A DNA stretch of 64,000 bases from Gordonia prachuapensis (GTDB lineage: Bacteria > Actinomycetota > Actinomycetes > Mycobacteriales > Mycobacteriaceae), in the NCBI RefSeq assembly GCF_036350515.1, contig NZ_JAZDUE010000014.1, forward strand, positions 104,214 to 168,213. Direction: 5' to 3'. Positions 1-8,606 of the stretch are shown here, one piece after another (the first letter of the stretch is position 1; the number at the start of each line of letters is the position of its first letter). The notes under the pieces are model-generated. The model saw nothing but the letters and a program-made list of their open reading frames with translations. It was not told the DNA's origin and searched no databases. Made by a program: the position numbers and the translations under genes.

Positions 1-263
1 GCACAAACGAGCGCCTGCGCGGTGTGCTCGTCGGTGTGGAAGGCCTCGGCCCACCAGGCGGGAGGCGGCCCGGTCCAGGCGATGTCGGCGTCGGCGTCGC
101 GCCGGTCGACCCCGCCGCCGGGAAACACCGTGACACCACCGGCGAACGCCATCTGACGCACCCGGCGCTGCAAGAACACCTCGATCCCGTCGGGCGTGTC
201 CCGGACCAGCACCACGGTGGCCGCGTCGCGCAGCGGGGCGGGCTCGGTCTGCGATGTGCTCAT
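1..263 (-). CDS. NUDIX hydrolase, N-terminal fragment
   Basis: The gene starts at an ATG at 263 and runs off the left edge, so only 87 codons are visible. The protein begins MSTSQTEPAPLRDAATVVLV and continues with a first beta-strand, QRR, and the segment FAGGVTVFPGGGVD, which is the usual lead-in to a Nudix box in the actinobacterial CoA-pyrophosphatase-like or MutT-like group. The catalytic helix itself lies outside the window, so the substrate cannot be named. A GGAGA sequence lies just ahead of the ATG. It follows the ABC ATPase gene by 46 bp on the same strand, the same order as Rv3041c-Rv3040c in M. tuberculosis as I remember it. Confidence 0.8.
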   Translation of the reverse strand, partial: MSTSQTEPAPLRDAATVVLVRDTPDGIEVFLQRRVRQMAFAGGVTVFPGGGVDRRDADADIAWTGPPPAWWAEAFHTDEHTAQALVC

Positions 264-309
264 GGGTCTCCTGTCCGACGGCGATCCCACCGAGGGTAAC
301 GCTCGTCGG

Positions 310-1173
310 TCACCCCGCTGCGCGGCGATGCCCACCCGGCCGTCGCACCCGTCGGGCGAAGTACCGACCGCCCGGCCGGCTGAGGGTGATCCGCTGCCGG
401 AACGCCGTCGACAGGTTCTCGCTGGTCAGCACGTCGTCGAGCAGCCCTTGCGCGACCACCTCACCCTCGGACAGCAGCATCGCGTGGGTGAAGCCGTCCG
501 GGATCTCCTCGACGTGATGGGTCACCAGCACCATCGCCGGCGACTCCGGGTCCGTGGCGAGGCGACCGAGCCGGTCGACGAGTTCCTCGCGACCGCCGAG
601 GTCGAGGCCGGCGGCCGGCTCGTCGAGCAGGAGCAGTTCGGGATCGGTCATCAGGGCCCGCGCCACCATCACCCGCTTGCGTTCACCCTCCGACAGGGTG
701 CCGAAGGTCCGGTCGGCGAGATGCTCGGCACCCATCGACTCCAGCGAGTCGACCGCCTGCTCGCGGTCGACCTCGTCGTAACTCTCCCGCCAGCGTCCCA
801 TCACCGAGTATCCGGCCGAGATCACCACGTCGGTGACGATCTCGTCCGGCGGCACCCGCTCCACGAGCGCCGAACTCGCCACCCCGATCCGCGTGGAGAG
901 TTCCCGCACCTCGACCTTGCCCAGGCGTTCGTTGAGGATGAACGCGGCGCCTGCCGTCGGATGCTCCTGCGCCGATGCCAGCCGCATCAAGGACGTCTTG
1001 CCGGCGCCGTTCGGTCCGATGACCACCCAGCGTTCGTCGAGTTCGACCTGCCAGGACACGGGGCCCACCAGGGTGTTCCCCCCACGCACGAGCGTGACGT
1101 CGCGGAAGTCGACCAGGAGGTCGGGATCGGATTCGTACTCGTCTGCACCGGCCGGATCACTCGCGTTCGTCAC
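310..1173 (-). CDS. ABC transporter ATP-binding protein
   Basis: A cytoplasmic ABC ATPase of about 287 residues. Walker A (GPNGAGKT) is near residue 53, the signature motif is LSEGE near 160, Walker B (LLLLDEP) is near 180, and the H-loop histidine (THH) is near 219. No membrane component lies beside it, and there is no duplicated cassette, so its transporter partner is unknown; it resembles the solitary YlmA/Rv3041c-type ATPases. Two starts are possible: GTG at 1173, preceded closely by a G-rich run, and GTG at 1191. I chose 1173 because the sequence upstream of it is not family-like. It is probably co-transcribed with the NUDIX gene downstream. Confidence 0.85.
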   Translation of the reverse strand: MTNASDPAGADEYESDPDLLVDFRDVTLVRGGNTLVGPVSWQVELDERWVVIGPNGAGKTSLMRLASAQEHPTAGAAFILNERLGKVEVRELSTRIGVASSALVERVPPDEIVTDVVISAGYSVMGRWRESYDEVDREQAVDSLESMGAEHLADRTFGTLSEGERKRVMVARALMTDPELLLLDEPAAGLDLGGREELVDRLGRLATDPESPAMVLVTHHVEEIPDGFTHAMLLSEGEVVAQGLLDDVLTSENLSTAFRQRITLSRPGGRYFARRVRRPGGHRRAAG

Positions 1174-1273
1174 CCCCCTATCGTGCACCACGAAGCGGGC
1201 CCGCGCGCCAACCGGGACGACACGTGCTCAGGGAGAAGGGAATACGCTGCGCACCACGCGCCTTGAGGAGAAC

Positions 1274-2266
1274 ATGAGTGTTGAGTTGTCCATTCTCGAT
1301 CTGGCGCAGGTCGGTTCCGGCGAGACGGTCGGCGAGAGCTTCGCCGCGAGCGTCGACATGGCGCAGCATGCCGAGAAGTGGGGTTACCGGCGCATCTGGT
1401 ACGCCGAGCACCACAACATGTCGAGCATCGCGTCGGCGGCTCCGGCGGTGCTGATCGCCCACGTCGCCGCCCACACCGACTCCATCCGGCTCGGTGCCGG
1501 CGGGGTGATGCTGCCCAATCACTCGCCGCTGGCCATCGCCGAACAGTTCGGCACCCTCGCCGAGTTGCACCCGGGCCGGATCGACCTCGGCCTCGGCCGG
1601 GCACCCGGCGGCGACCAGAACACCTTCGCGGCCCTGCGCCGGACGATGGCGTCGGCGGATCGATTCCCCTCCGACGTGCTCGAACTCCAGGGTTACCTGC
1701 GTGGCGCATCGCGCGTCGAGGGTGTCAGCGCGACCCCCGGAGCGGGCACCGACATCCCGCTCTACATCCTCGGCTCGTCCTTGTTCGGCGCCCAGCTGGC
1801 CGCGGCACTCGGACTGCCCTACGCGTTTGCCTCGCACTTCGCCCCGCAGGCCCTGGAAGAAGCTGTTGCGCTGTACCGCAGGGAGTTCCAGCCGTCACAG
1901 CAGCTGGATTCCCCGTATGTGATCGCAGGTGTGTGCGCCATCGCCGACGACGACGAGGAGGTCGCGCAGGAGCAACTCCGCAAGGCCAAGCGCGCTCGGG
2001 TCAATGCACTGTTCGCCCGTGATCGTCGCTTCACCGACGAGGAGGCCGACATGATCCTGGACATGCCGCAGGGCCGCCAGATCGACGCGATGATGACCTA
2101 CGCGGGGATCGGGACACCGACTCAGGTCGACGACTATCTCCAGTGGTTCGCCGGGCATGCGCAGGCGGACGAGCTGATCGTCGCGTCGATCGCACCCGAC
2201 CGGGACGTGTGGCTGAACACCCTGGGTCTCATCGCGCCGGCGCGGTCGCTGTCGTCTGCGGACTGA
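1274..2266 (+). CDS. LLM-class flavin-dependent oxidoreductase (MsnO8-like)
   Basis: A 330-residue luciferase-like monooxygenase. The start ATG at 1274 follows a GAGGAG ribosome-binding site; a longer open frame reaching back to 833 has no support. The N-terminus MSVELSILDLAQVG, the segment WYAEHHNM near residue 40 and the segment GRIDLGLGRAPGG near 100 are typical of the small MsnO8/YhbW group, which uses reduced FMN rather than being a two-subunit luciferase. The substrate is unknown. It is transcribed away from the ABC ATPase and converges with the HxlR regulator, whose 3' end it overlaps by 38 bp. Assignment at superfamily level is firm; the F420-dependent subgroup is less likely because the sequence fits the FMN subgroup. 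Confidence 0.88.
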   Translation: MSVELSILDLAQVGSGETVGESFAASVDMAQHAEKWGYRRIWYAEHHNMSSIASAAPAVLIAHVAAHTDSIRLGAGGVMLPNHSPLAIAEQFGTLAELHPGRIDLGLGRAPGGDQNTFAALRRTMASADRFPSDVLELQGYLRGASRVEGVSATPGAGTDIPLYILGSSLFGAQLAAALGLPYAFASHFAPQALEEAVALYRREFQPSQQLDSPYVIAGVCAIADDDEEVAQEQLRKAKRARVNALFARDRRFTDEEADMILDMPQGRQIDAMMTYAGIGTPTQVDDYLQWFAGHAQADELIVASIAPDRDVWLNTLGLIAPARSLSSAD

Positions 2267-2927
2267 ACGGCACGTCGGTACGCCGGTTCCACCTCGGGAG
2301 AACAGCCGTCACCGACCGGTCCCCCATGACCCGAATCCGCCCGGTCGACAGTGCGCGTGACCACGGCAACTGCCCACGGTGCCAGGCGATGAACGCCGCC
2401 GAGTCGGCGATTACCTCGGCGGCCGGATCCCCTCCGGGGTCGGAGTAACACACTTCCGCATCACCGGCGTCGACGAGCAACCAGTAGTAGCGATTTCCCA
2501 TCGGCTGGTCGGGGAAGCAGAACGCGACCACGGTGCGCGCACGGGGCAACTGTGTGGTGTCGAGCTGGGCGTGGCACCAGGCCCACAACGCGAACCCGGG
2601 ATCGGTCATCTCCGGACCGATCTCCACCCAACGCTCTCCCCACCGCCCGAACTCGTCGAGTACCGTCGCGAGGTCGCGGCCGGCGTCGGTCAACGTATAC
2701 GTCGATCCCCGTCCCACCTGTTTCGGTGTTCGGGCCAGCACGCCGAACCGTTCGAGTTGTGCGAGCCGGGTGGCCAGTACCGACCGCGACATCTGCGGGA
2801 CACCGTGCGCGATGTCGGTGAAGGTGTCGGCGCCCATCATCACATTGCGGATGACCAGCGGCGTCCAGCGCTCCGCGAGGATCTCGGACGCCCGCGCGAT
2901 CGGACAGTACTGGCCGTAGCTGCGCAC
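2229..2927 (-). CDS. HxlR-family transcriptional regulator with C-terminal extension
   Basis: A 232-residue DNA-binding protein. Residues 1-100 form a winged-helix HxlR domain: YGQYCPIARASEILAERW at the start, with the cysteine found in many family members, then a recognition region around SRSVLATRLAQLE and a wing near GRGSTYTLTD. The remaining 130 residues resemble the SCP2-like tail seen in Rv3095-type HxlR proteins and may bind a ligand. GTG at 2927 is chosen because the conserved domain begins four residues later; an in-frame extension to 3038 would overlap the divergent methyltransferase start. About 100 bp separate it from that methyltransferase, so it may regulate it. Targets are unknown. 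Confidence 0.85.
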   Translation of the reverse strand: MRSYGQYCPIARASEILAERWTPLVIRNVMMGADTFTDIAHGVPQMSRSVLATRLAQLERFGVLARTPKQVGRGSTYTLTDAGRDLATVLDEFGRWGERWVEIGPEMTDPGFALWAWCHAQLDTTQLPRARTVVAFCFPDQPMGNRYYWLLVDAGDAEVCYSDPGGDPAAEVIADSAAFIAWHRGQLPWSRALSTGRIRVMGDRSVTAVLPRWNRRTDVPFSPQTTATAPAR

Positions 2928-3030
2928 CCCTCCATCGTCGCGAGGCGATGCGGGTGCAGGCAAGCCCGAGGGGTGCCGGAGTTCGATTCTCGGTCTTGGG
3001 TCTGCGGTGTTCGAGGGGGACGCTGGTCCC

Positions 3031-3831
3031 ATGAGCAAGGCCCGTACCGGTCAGATCGGTGATGCCGCCGCCGAGATCTACGAGGAGTTCTTCGTGCCCG
3101 CGCTGTTCGACCAGTGGCCACCACGACTCCTGGACAAGACGGGGGTACGCCGGGGCGAGCAGGTATTGGACGTGGGCTGCGGCACCGGCGCGCTGACCCG
3201 CGAGGCGCTGGCATGGGTCGGCGCCGTGGGGTCGGTTGCGGCCCTCGATCCGAACGACGGGATGCGGGCCGTCGCGGGGCGCATGTGCCCCGGGGCCTTG
3301 CTCCATGCCGGTGTCGCAGAAGACCTTCCGTTCGCCGACGACTCGTTCGACCGGGTGGTGAGTCAGTTCGTGTTGATGTTCTGCACCGACCGTCGGCGGG
3401 CGGTGGCACAGATGGCCCGGGTTCTCCGTCCGGGCGGCACCCTCGGCATCCTCACGTGGGCGCAGGTGGCGGAGAACCCGGGCTACGACGCGATGGCGAC
3501 ACTGGTGCGCCGGCTGTTCGGCGACGTGCAGGCCGATGCACTCCTTGCGCCCTTCGTGATCGGCACACCTGAGCTGCTCCGCGACGAACTCGCGGACGCG
3601 TTCTCCGAGGTGGAGATCGTCCGGCTCGACGGAGAGGCCTGTTTCCCGTCGGTCGAGGCCTGGGTCCGGACCGATGTCAAGGGCTGGACCCTCGGGGATC
3701 TGATCGACGACGACCAGTACGAGCACCTGCTGCGGGCGGCCGCGCGCGAACTGGCGGTCTTCGCGGGAACCGATGGCGTTGTGCGGTTTCCCGCGCCCGC
3801 GCTCGCGGCGGTGGCCCGTCAACCGGTGTGA
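3031..3831 (+). CDS. class I SAM-dependent methyltransferase
   Basis: A 266-residue methyltransferase with motif I VLDVGCGTG at about residues 45-53, an acidic residue ending motif II (AALDPNDGM), and a Methyltransf_11-type core through LRPGGTLGI near 135. It resembles UbiE/COQ5-like enzymes but lacks features naming a substrate. The ATG at 3031 has GAGGGGGA upstream; a start at 3007 has none. It is divergent from the HxlR regulator and its last 13 bases overlap the convergent cupin gene. Function beyond SAM-dependent methyl transfer cannot be deduced. Confidence 0.85.
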   Translation: MSKARTGQIGDAAAEIYEEFFVPALFDQWPPRLLDKTGVRRGEQVLDVGCGTGALTREALAWVGAVGSVAALDPNDGMRAVAGRMCPGALLHAGVAEDLPFADDSFDRVVSQFVLMFCTDRRRAVAQMARVLRPGGTLGILTWAQVAENPGYDAMATLVRRLFGDVQADALLAPFVIGTPELLRDELADAFSEVEIVRLDGEACFPSVEAWVRTDVKGWTLGDLIDDDQYEHLLRAAARELAVFAGTDGVVRFPAPALAAVARQPV

Positions 3832-4301
3832 CGGCCGTGAGTCCCCACCTCAGGCGCGAGGCGGAAGTCGGCGAAGTCGAAGCCGGGGGCGACGATGCAG
3901 CTGACCAGTGACGGTTCGTCTCCGGCAGGTCGCGCTCGCTGCCACGTCTTCGGCGGTACCAGGGCCTGCGGTCGGTGACCGGCCTCCACGTCGGGGCCGA
4001 CTGTCACCGCCGCGGGCGCTCGAGGTTCCGGTCCGTCGCCGCCGAGTTCGAGCATGACCGGGGCGCCACGATGGAACAGCCACAGTTCGGCGCCTCGCAC
4101 GGTGTGCCACGCCGACTGCTCGCCGGGCAATAACAGGAAGTAGATCGCGGTGGCGGCGACACGATCGCCGGAGAAGTCCGGCGGCAGCGCTGCCCCGGGT
4201 ATCGTCACGGCGCTCCGCCAGGTCTCCGAGTACCAACCGCCCTCCGGGTGCGGCGTCAGGTGGAGGTCACGCGCCCAGTCCGGGAGCCGGTCGTCGGTCA
4301 T
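3819..4301 (-). CDS. cupin family protein (DUF985)
   Basis: A 160-residue single-domain cupin of the DUF985/YML079-like family. The opening WARDLHLTPHPEGGWYSETW, the strand TAIYFLLLPGEQSAWHTV and the strand ELWLFHRGAPVMLEL are the family's signature segments, followed by LVPPKTWQ and CIVAPGFDFADF near the end. Structures in this family resemble sugar epimerases, but a reaction is not established. The ATG at 4301 overlaps the stop of the upstream PTH2-like gene in an ATGA, so the two are translationally coupled. It is the last gene of the 5488-3819 operon and its end overlaps the methyltransferase by 13 bp. Confidence 0.88.
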   Translation of the reverse strand: MTDDRLPDWARDLHLTPHPEGGWYSETWRSAVTIPGAALPPDFSGDRVAATAIYFLLLPGEQSAWHTVRGAELWLFHRGAPVMLELGGDGPEPRAPAAVTVGPDVEAGHRPQALVPPKTWQRARPAGDEPSLVSCIVAPGFDFADFRLAPEVGTHGRHTG

Positions 4302-5098
4302 CTGTCCGTCACCTCGGCGATCACCGTGACCGAGCCCGGAGCGATCTCGGTGAACCCGGCGTCGCGCACGGCGATAGCCGCGCCCCGGGCGTCCGCCTTC
4401 ACGAGATCCACCCATCGCGGCCCCGACGCTTCGCGGACAACGAGAGGACAACCGGCAGAACGCCATTCCCACGCCTGCTCGAGAGTCATCGACTTCACCG
4501 CCAGCATCGAGGCGTGACCCACCTGGGCGGCGGCCTTGCCCACCGTCATCGGCAGATCCGGATTCACCCAGAGACAGACACCACCGTCGGGCGCCTGGGT
4601 CGACAGGGAACCGTCGAGGTCCGTACCGCCGATCTGCAGCCGGGCGATCCGACGGTCGACGTCGCCGACGCGGCCGGGCACCAGTGCACGTGCCTGCGCC
4701 GAGCCGGTGTCGACGGTCAGACCCCAGACCTCCTGCGCCGCAGCCCACTGCGCGCCCCGCGCACGGCGGGCGATCTTGCGGATGCGGGCCCCGCACCACG
4801 CGTCCAGGTCCGACACCCACGGCCCTGCGCCGCCCGCGCGATCGTCGAGACAGAGCAGCGCGACCGCACGGGCTGCAGCGGTCAACGCGTCCGCCCGCGC
4901 GGGTGGCTGTGACTTCTCGATCCGGATCACCATCTGCATCGCCAGCACGTCACCGGGATCCGCGGGATCGCCGCCACCACCGCGATAGGCGACCAGGCGC
5001 CGGTACGCATCCTCGAACGTCCGCTGGGCGTCGGTGTCTAGGTCGGCGTCGGCCGCCCCGGAGAAACCGTCGATCGGATGAGGTGACCGGCCGGTCAC
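4298..5098 (-). CDS. peptidyl-tRNA hydrolase II-like protein
   Basis: A 266-residue protein whose C-terminal 120 residues resemble the archaeal/eukaryotic PTH2 fold: LPMTVGKAAAQVGHASM carries the GKxAAQxxHA motif, and the chain ends with a strand GSVTVIAEV as in PTH2. The first 140 residues are helical and rich in alanine and arginine with no domain I recognise. A housekeeping Pth1 should exist elsewhere, so this is probably an accessory hydrolase or a tRNA-binding relative. GTG at 5098 is the start: the ATG two bases upstream is followed at once by a stop. It lies 6 bp after the VOC gene and overlaps the cupin gene by four bases. Confidence 0.75.
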   Translation of the reverse strand: MTGRSPHPIDGFSGAADADLDTDAQRTFEDAYRRLVAYRGGGGDPADPGDVLAMQMVIRIEKSQPPARADALTAAARAVALLCLDDRAGGAGPWVSDLDAWCGARIRKIARRARGAQWAAAQEVWGLTVDTGSAQARALVPGRVGDVDRRIARLQIGGTDLDGSLSTQAPDGGVCLWVNPDLPMTVGKAAAQVGHASMLAVKSMTLEQAWEWRSAGCPLVVREASGPRWVDLVKADARGAAIAVRDAGFTEIAPGSVTVIAEVTDR

Positions 5099-5104
5099 AT
5101 CGCA

Positions 5105-5488
5105 TCACCCCCAGTTCTCGGCCTTCGTCAGGCAGAACGGGTGCCCCGCCGGATCGAGCAGCACCCGCCAGGTCTCCCCCGGCTGCTCCGACGGTACCGT
5201 CGCGCCGAGTTCGACGCAGCGGCCTTCCGCGGCCGCGAGGTCGTCGACCGCCAGATCGAAGTGGAACTGCTTGGACCCGTTCGCGTTCGGCCATGCCGGT
5301 GGTCGGTGGCCGGGAACCGACCCGAAGCCCAGCGCGGCTCCCTCGGGTCCTTTGAGCATCGCGTAGCCGTCGCCGGCCCCGACGATCTCCCACCCCAGCA
5401 CGGCCGACCAGAACTCGGCCGAGACACGGGCGTCAGCACAATCGAGTGTCATCATCGCCAGGCTGGCGACAGGTGTGGAAGTGGTCAT
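5105..5488 (-). CDS. VOC-superfamily (glyoxalase-like) protein
   Basis: A 127-residue protein with two beta-alpha-beta-beta-beta repeats of the vicinal oxygen chelate fold: SAEFWSAVLGWEIVG in the first half and HFDLAVDDLAAAEGR in the second, ending RVLLDPAGHPFCL. It belongs to the Glyoxalase_6-type small VOC proteins, often resistance or unassigned proteins. The metal ligands are not all obvious, so no reaction is claimed. ATG at 5488 is preceded by AGGA at a good distance; a start at 5527 would not be. It is the first gene of a three-gene operon (VOC, PTH2-like, cupin). Confidence 0.85.
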   Translation of the reverse strand: MTTSTPVASLAMMTLDCADARVSAEFWSAVLGWEIVGAGDGYAMLKGPEGAALGFGSVPGHRPPAWPNANGSKQFHFDLAVDDLAAAEGRCVELGATVPSEQPGETWRVLLDPAGHPFCLTKAENWG

Positions 5489-5568
5489 CGGTCGAGTCCT
5501 CTCGGTGCGATCTGATCCACCGATCATCGTCGCTTACCACCGCGGGACACTAGAACGAACGCGACATT

Positions 5569-6798
5569 TCAGCTGAGCGGCACTCGCCGCATCACCCCGT
5601 CCGCGGCGTCGGCGGCCTCGATCTCGTCACGCGTGACACCGAGGATGAACAGGACCGCGTCGAGGAACGGGTGGCTCAGCGCTGCGTCGGCGACCTCGCG
5701 CAGGGCGGGCTTGGCGTTGAAGGCGATGCCGAGCCCGGCGACGCTGAGCATGTCGATGTCGTTGGCGCCGTCACCGACCGCGATGGTCTGCTCCATCGGG
5801 ACGCCGACCTGATCGGCGAAGGCACGCAACGCCTTTGCCTTCCCCGCCCGGTCCACGACGTCGCCGACGACCCGGCCGGTCAGTTTGCCGTCGACGACCT
5901 CGAGGGTGTTGGCGCGGACGAAGTCGAGTTCGAGTTCGTGCGCCAGTCCGTCGATCACCTGCCGGAAGCCGCCGGACACGACACCACAGTGATAGCCGAG
6001 ACGATGCAGGGTGCGGATGGTGGTGCGTGCGCCCGGTGTCAGTTGCAGCGAACTCGCCACGTCGTCGAGCACCCCGGCATCCAGCCCGGCGAGCACGGCC
6101 ACCCGCTGGTTCAGCGATTCGGCGAAATCGAGTTCGCCACGCATTGCTGCCTCGGTCACCGCGGCGACCTCGGCTTCACGGCCGGCCCGGGCCGCGAGCA
6201 TCTCGATGACCTCGCCCTGGATCAGCGTGGAGTCGACGTCGAAGACGATGACCCGCTTGGCCCGCCTGGCCAGTCCGCCCCGCTCCACCGCGATGTCCAC
6301 GCTGTGGTCGGCGGCCACCACGGCCAGCCCCTTCCGCAGCGCGGCGTCGGCGGCAACGTCGTCGCGGCCGACACTGACCATCAGTTCCAGCCCGGTGAGC
6401 GGGTAGTCGGCGACACCGCGGATGGAGTCGATGTTGACTCCCTGGCCCGCCAACTGGCCAGCGAGGGCACGGAAGGCGCGGGCGGTCACGGGACTGCCGA
6501 GCACCACCACCGCGTGGCTGGACGGTCGGCGGCCGGCGCTCGCGGCACCGACCTCGACGATCACGTCGATCCCTATCGATGCCATCGCCTGTTCGACGAC
6601 GTCCTGCAGTTCTTCCGCGTCGCCCGAGGCGGACACCAGCACCCCGAGGGTGAGTCGCCCGCGGATCACCACCTGCTCGACGTCGAGGAGACTGACGCGC
6701 TGGCCCGCCAGCGCACCCATCAGCACCGAGGTGACGCCGGGTTTATCCGGCCCGGTGACGGTGATCAGAACTGTGGTGTCGCTCGATTCGTTGACCAC
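5569..6798 (-). CDS. serB: phosphoserine phosphatase with two ACT domains
   Basis: SerB dephosphorylates phosphoserine in the last step of serine synthesis. The 409-residue chain has two N-terminal ACT regions (about 8-80 and 95-170), as in mycobacterial SerB2, which can sense serine. The HAD phosphatase core follows: FDVDSTLIQGE at 186-196 carries the nucleophile aspartate and the acid/base aspartate two residues on, and GDGANDIDML near 340 is motif III. The start is GTG at 6798; the next in-frame ATG would remove part of the first ACT domain. It lies 23 bp after ctaD on the same strand, as serB2 follows ctaD in M. tuberculosis, so read-through from the cytochrome oxidase gene is likely. Confidence 0.95.
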   Translation of the reverse strand: MVNESSDTTVLITVTGPDKPGVTSVLMGALAGQRVSLLDVEQVVIRGRLTLGVLVSASGDAEELQDVVEQAMASIGIDVIVEVGAASAGRRPSSHAVVVLGSPVTARAFRALAGQLAGQGVNIDSIRGVADYPLTGLELMVSVGRDDVAADAALRKGLAVVAADHSVDIAVERGGLARRAKRVIVFDVDSTLIQGEVIEMLAARAGREAEVAAVTEAAMRGELDFAESLNQRVAVLAGLDAGVLDDVASSLQLTPGARTTIRTLHRLGYHCGVVSGGFRQVIDGLAHELELDFVRANTLEVVDGKLTGRVVGDVVDRAGKAKALRAFADQVGVPMEQTIAVGDGANDIDMLSVAGLGIAFNAKPALREVADAALSHPFLDAVLFILGVTRDEIEAADAADGVMRRVPLS

Positions 6799-6821
6799 GT
6801 GTTTCGCGGAGTGCGTGCGCG

Positions 6822-8606
6822 TCAGCGTGGATCCGGATCCGGCGAACCCTCGTGGTCACCGACCGTCAATGGACTACGCCGCGCGTCTTCCATGTGGCGG
6901 TCCTTGCCCGAGTTGTGACCGGCTCCCACGTGCGCCTCGGCACGCATCCGTTCGATCATGTGCGGATAGTGCAGCTCGAACGCCGGTCGCTCCGAGCGGA
7001 TGCGGGGCAGTTCGGTGAAGTTGTGCCGCGGCGGCGGGCAGCTGGTGGCCCACTCCAGGGAGTTGCCGAAGCCCCACGGATCGTCGACGGTCACGACCTC
7101 GCCGTAGCGGTAGCTGCGGAAGACGTTCCACAGGAACGGCAGCGTCGACAGGCCGAGGATGAACGCACCGACCGTGGAGACGATGTTCAGCGTGGTGAAC
7201 CCGTCGGACGGCAGGTAGTCGGCGTAGCGACGCGGCATGCCCTCGTTGCCCAGCCAGTGCTGCACCAGGAACGTGGTGTGGAAGCCGATGAACGTCAGCC
7301 AGAAGTGGATCTTGCCGAGCCGTTCGTCGAGCATGCGTCCGGTCATCTTGGGGAACCAGAAGTAGATGCCGGCGTAGGTGGCGAACACGATGGTGCCGAA
7401 GAGCACGTAGTGGAAGTGCGCGACCACGAAGTAGCTGTCGGACAGGTGGAAGTCCAGCGGCGGGCTGGCCAGCAGGACACCGGTCAGGCCACCGAACAGG
7501 AAGGTGACGATGAAGCCGACGGAGAACAACATCGGCGTCTCGAACGTCATGTTCCCCTTCCACATCGTTCCCACCCAGTTGAAGAACTTCACACCGGTCG
7601 GTACGGCGATGAGGAAGGTCATGAACGAGAAGAAGGGCAACAGCACGGCACCGGTCACGTACATGTGGTGCGCCCACACCGCGACAGACAATGCGGCGAT
7701 CGCCATCGTCGCGTACACGAGGCCGGAGTACCCGAAGATCGGTTTACGGGCGAACACCGGGAACACCTCGGAGACGATGCCGAAGAACGGCAGCGCGATG
7801 ATGTAGACCTCGGGGTGGCCGAAGAACCAGAACAGGTGCTGCCACAAGATCACACCGCCATTGGCGGGATCGTAGAGGTGGGCACCGAACTGCCGGTCGA
7901 CCTCCAGACCCATCAGCGCGGCGGTCAGCAGCGGGAACGCCAGCAGGATCAGGATGCTGGTCACCAGGATGTTCCAGGTGAAGATCGGCATCCGGAACAT
8001 GGTCATGCCGGGGGCGCGCAGACAGACCACCGTCGTCACCATGTTCACGGCGCCGAGGATGGTGCCGAGGCCGGAGACGCCGAGACCCATGATCCAGAGG
8101 TCGGCGCCGATGCCGGGCGAGTGGATGCCGTCGGTCAGCGGGGTGTAGGCCGTCCAGCCGAAGTCGGCGGCGCCGCCCGGGGTCAGGAACCCGGCCAGTG
8201 CGACGGACGCGCCGAAGACGAACAGCCAGAAACCGAATGCGTTGAGCCGCGGGAACGCGACGTCGGGCGATCCGATCTGCAGCGGGAGTACGAAGTTGGC
8301 GAAGCCGATGACGATCGGGGTCGCGTAGAACAGCAGCATCACCGTGCCGTGCATGGTGAACAGCTGGTTGAACTGCTCGGTCGACAGGAACTGCATGCCC
8401 GGGTGAGCGAGCTCGCCACGCATCAGCAGCGCCATCAGTCCGCCGATCAGGAAGAAGGCGAAGCAGGCGGTGATGTACATCATGCCGATCAGCTTGTGAT
8501 CGGTGGTGGTGATCAGCTTGTAGATGAACGAACCCTTGGGCTGATAGCGCTCCGGAAAGGGACGCTCTGGAGCCACTTGCGTGGTGGGCTGGTCAACCGC
8601 GGTCAC
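6822..8606 (-). CDS. ctaD: cytochrome c oxidase subunit I
   Basis: The catalytic subunit of the aa3-type terminal oxidase, an integral membrane protein of 594 residues with about 12 transmembrane helices. Haem and copper ligand segments are present: MHGTVMLLFYATP, then FWFFGHPEVYIIALPFFG with the histidine-tyrosine region of the CuB site, and VVAHFHYVLFGT with the paired haem ligands. The C-terminus has a charged tail of about 60 residues after the last helix, longer than in many homologues. The GTG at 8606 follows AGGAGG. The other oxidase subunits are not in the window, as is usual in Mycobacteriales. Confidence 0.97.
   Translation of the reverse strand: MTAVDQPTTQVAPERPFPERYQPKGSFIYKLITTTDHKLIGMMYITACFAFFLIGGLMALLMRGELAHPGMQFLSTEQFNQLFTMHGTVMLLFYATPIVIGFANFVLPLQIGSPDVAFPRLNAFGFWLFVFGASVALAGFLTPGGAADFGWTAYTPLTDGIHSPGIGADLWIMGLGVSGLGTILGAVNMVTTVVCLRAPGMTMFRMPIFTWNILVTSILILLAFPLLTAALMGLEVDRQFGAHLYDPANGGVILWQHLFWFFGHPEVYIIALPFFGIVSEVFPVFARKPIFGYSGLVYATMAIAALSVAVWAHHMYVTGAVLLPFFSFMTFLIAVPTGVKFFNWVGTMWKGNMTFETPMLFSVGFIVTFLFGGLTGVLLASPPLDFHLSDSYFVVAHFHYVLFGTIVFATYAGIYFWFPKMTGRMLDERLGKIHFWLTFIGFHTTFLVQHWLGNEGMPRRYADYLPSDGFTTLNIVSTVGAFILGLSTLPFLWNVFRSYRYGEVVTVDDPWGFGNSLEWATSCPPPRHNFTELPRIRSERPAFELHYPHMIERMRAEAHVGAGHNSGKDRHMEDARRSPLTVGDHEGSPDPDPR

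Noticed and set aside
2461..3822. 453-codon minus-strand frame across the HxlR and methyltransferase genes
   Set aside because: It covers two real genes in another frame or strand and has no similarity to known proteins.
5098..5100. ATG start for the PTH2-like gene
   Set aside because: This ATG is followed directly by TGA; the overlapping GTG at 5098 opens the true frame.
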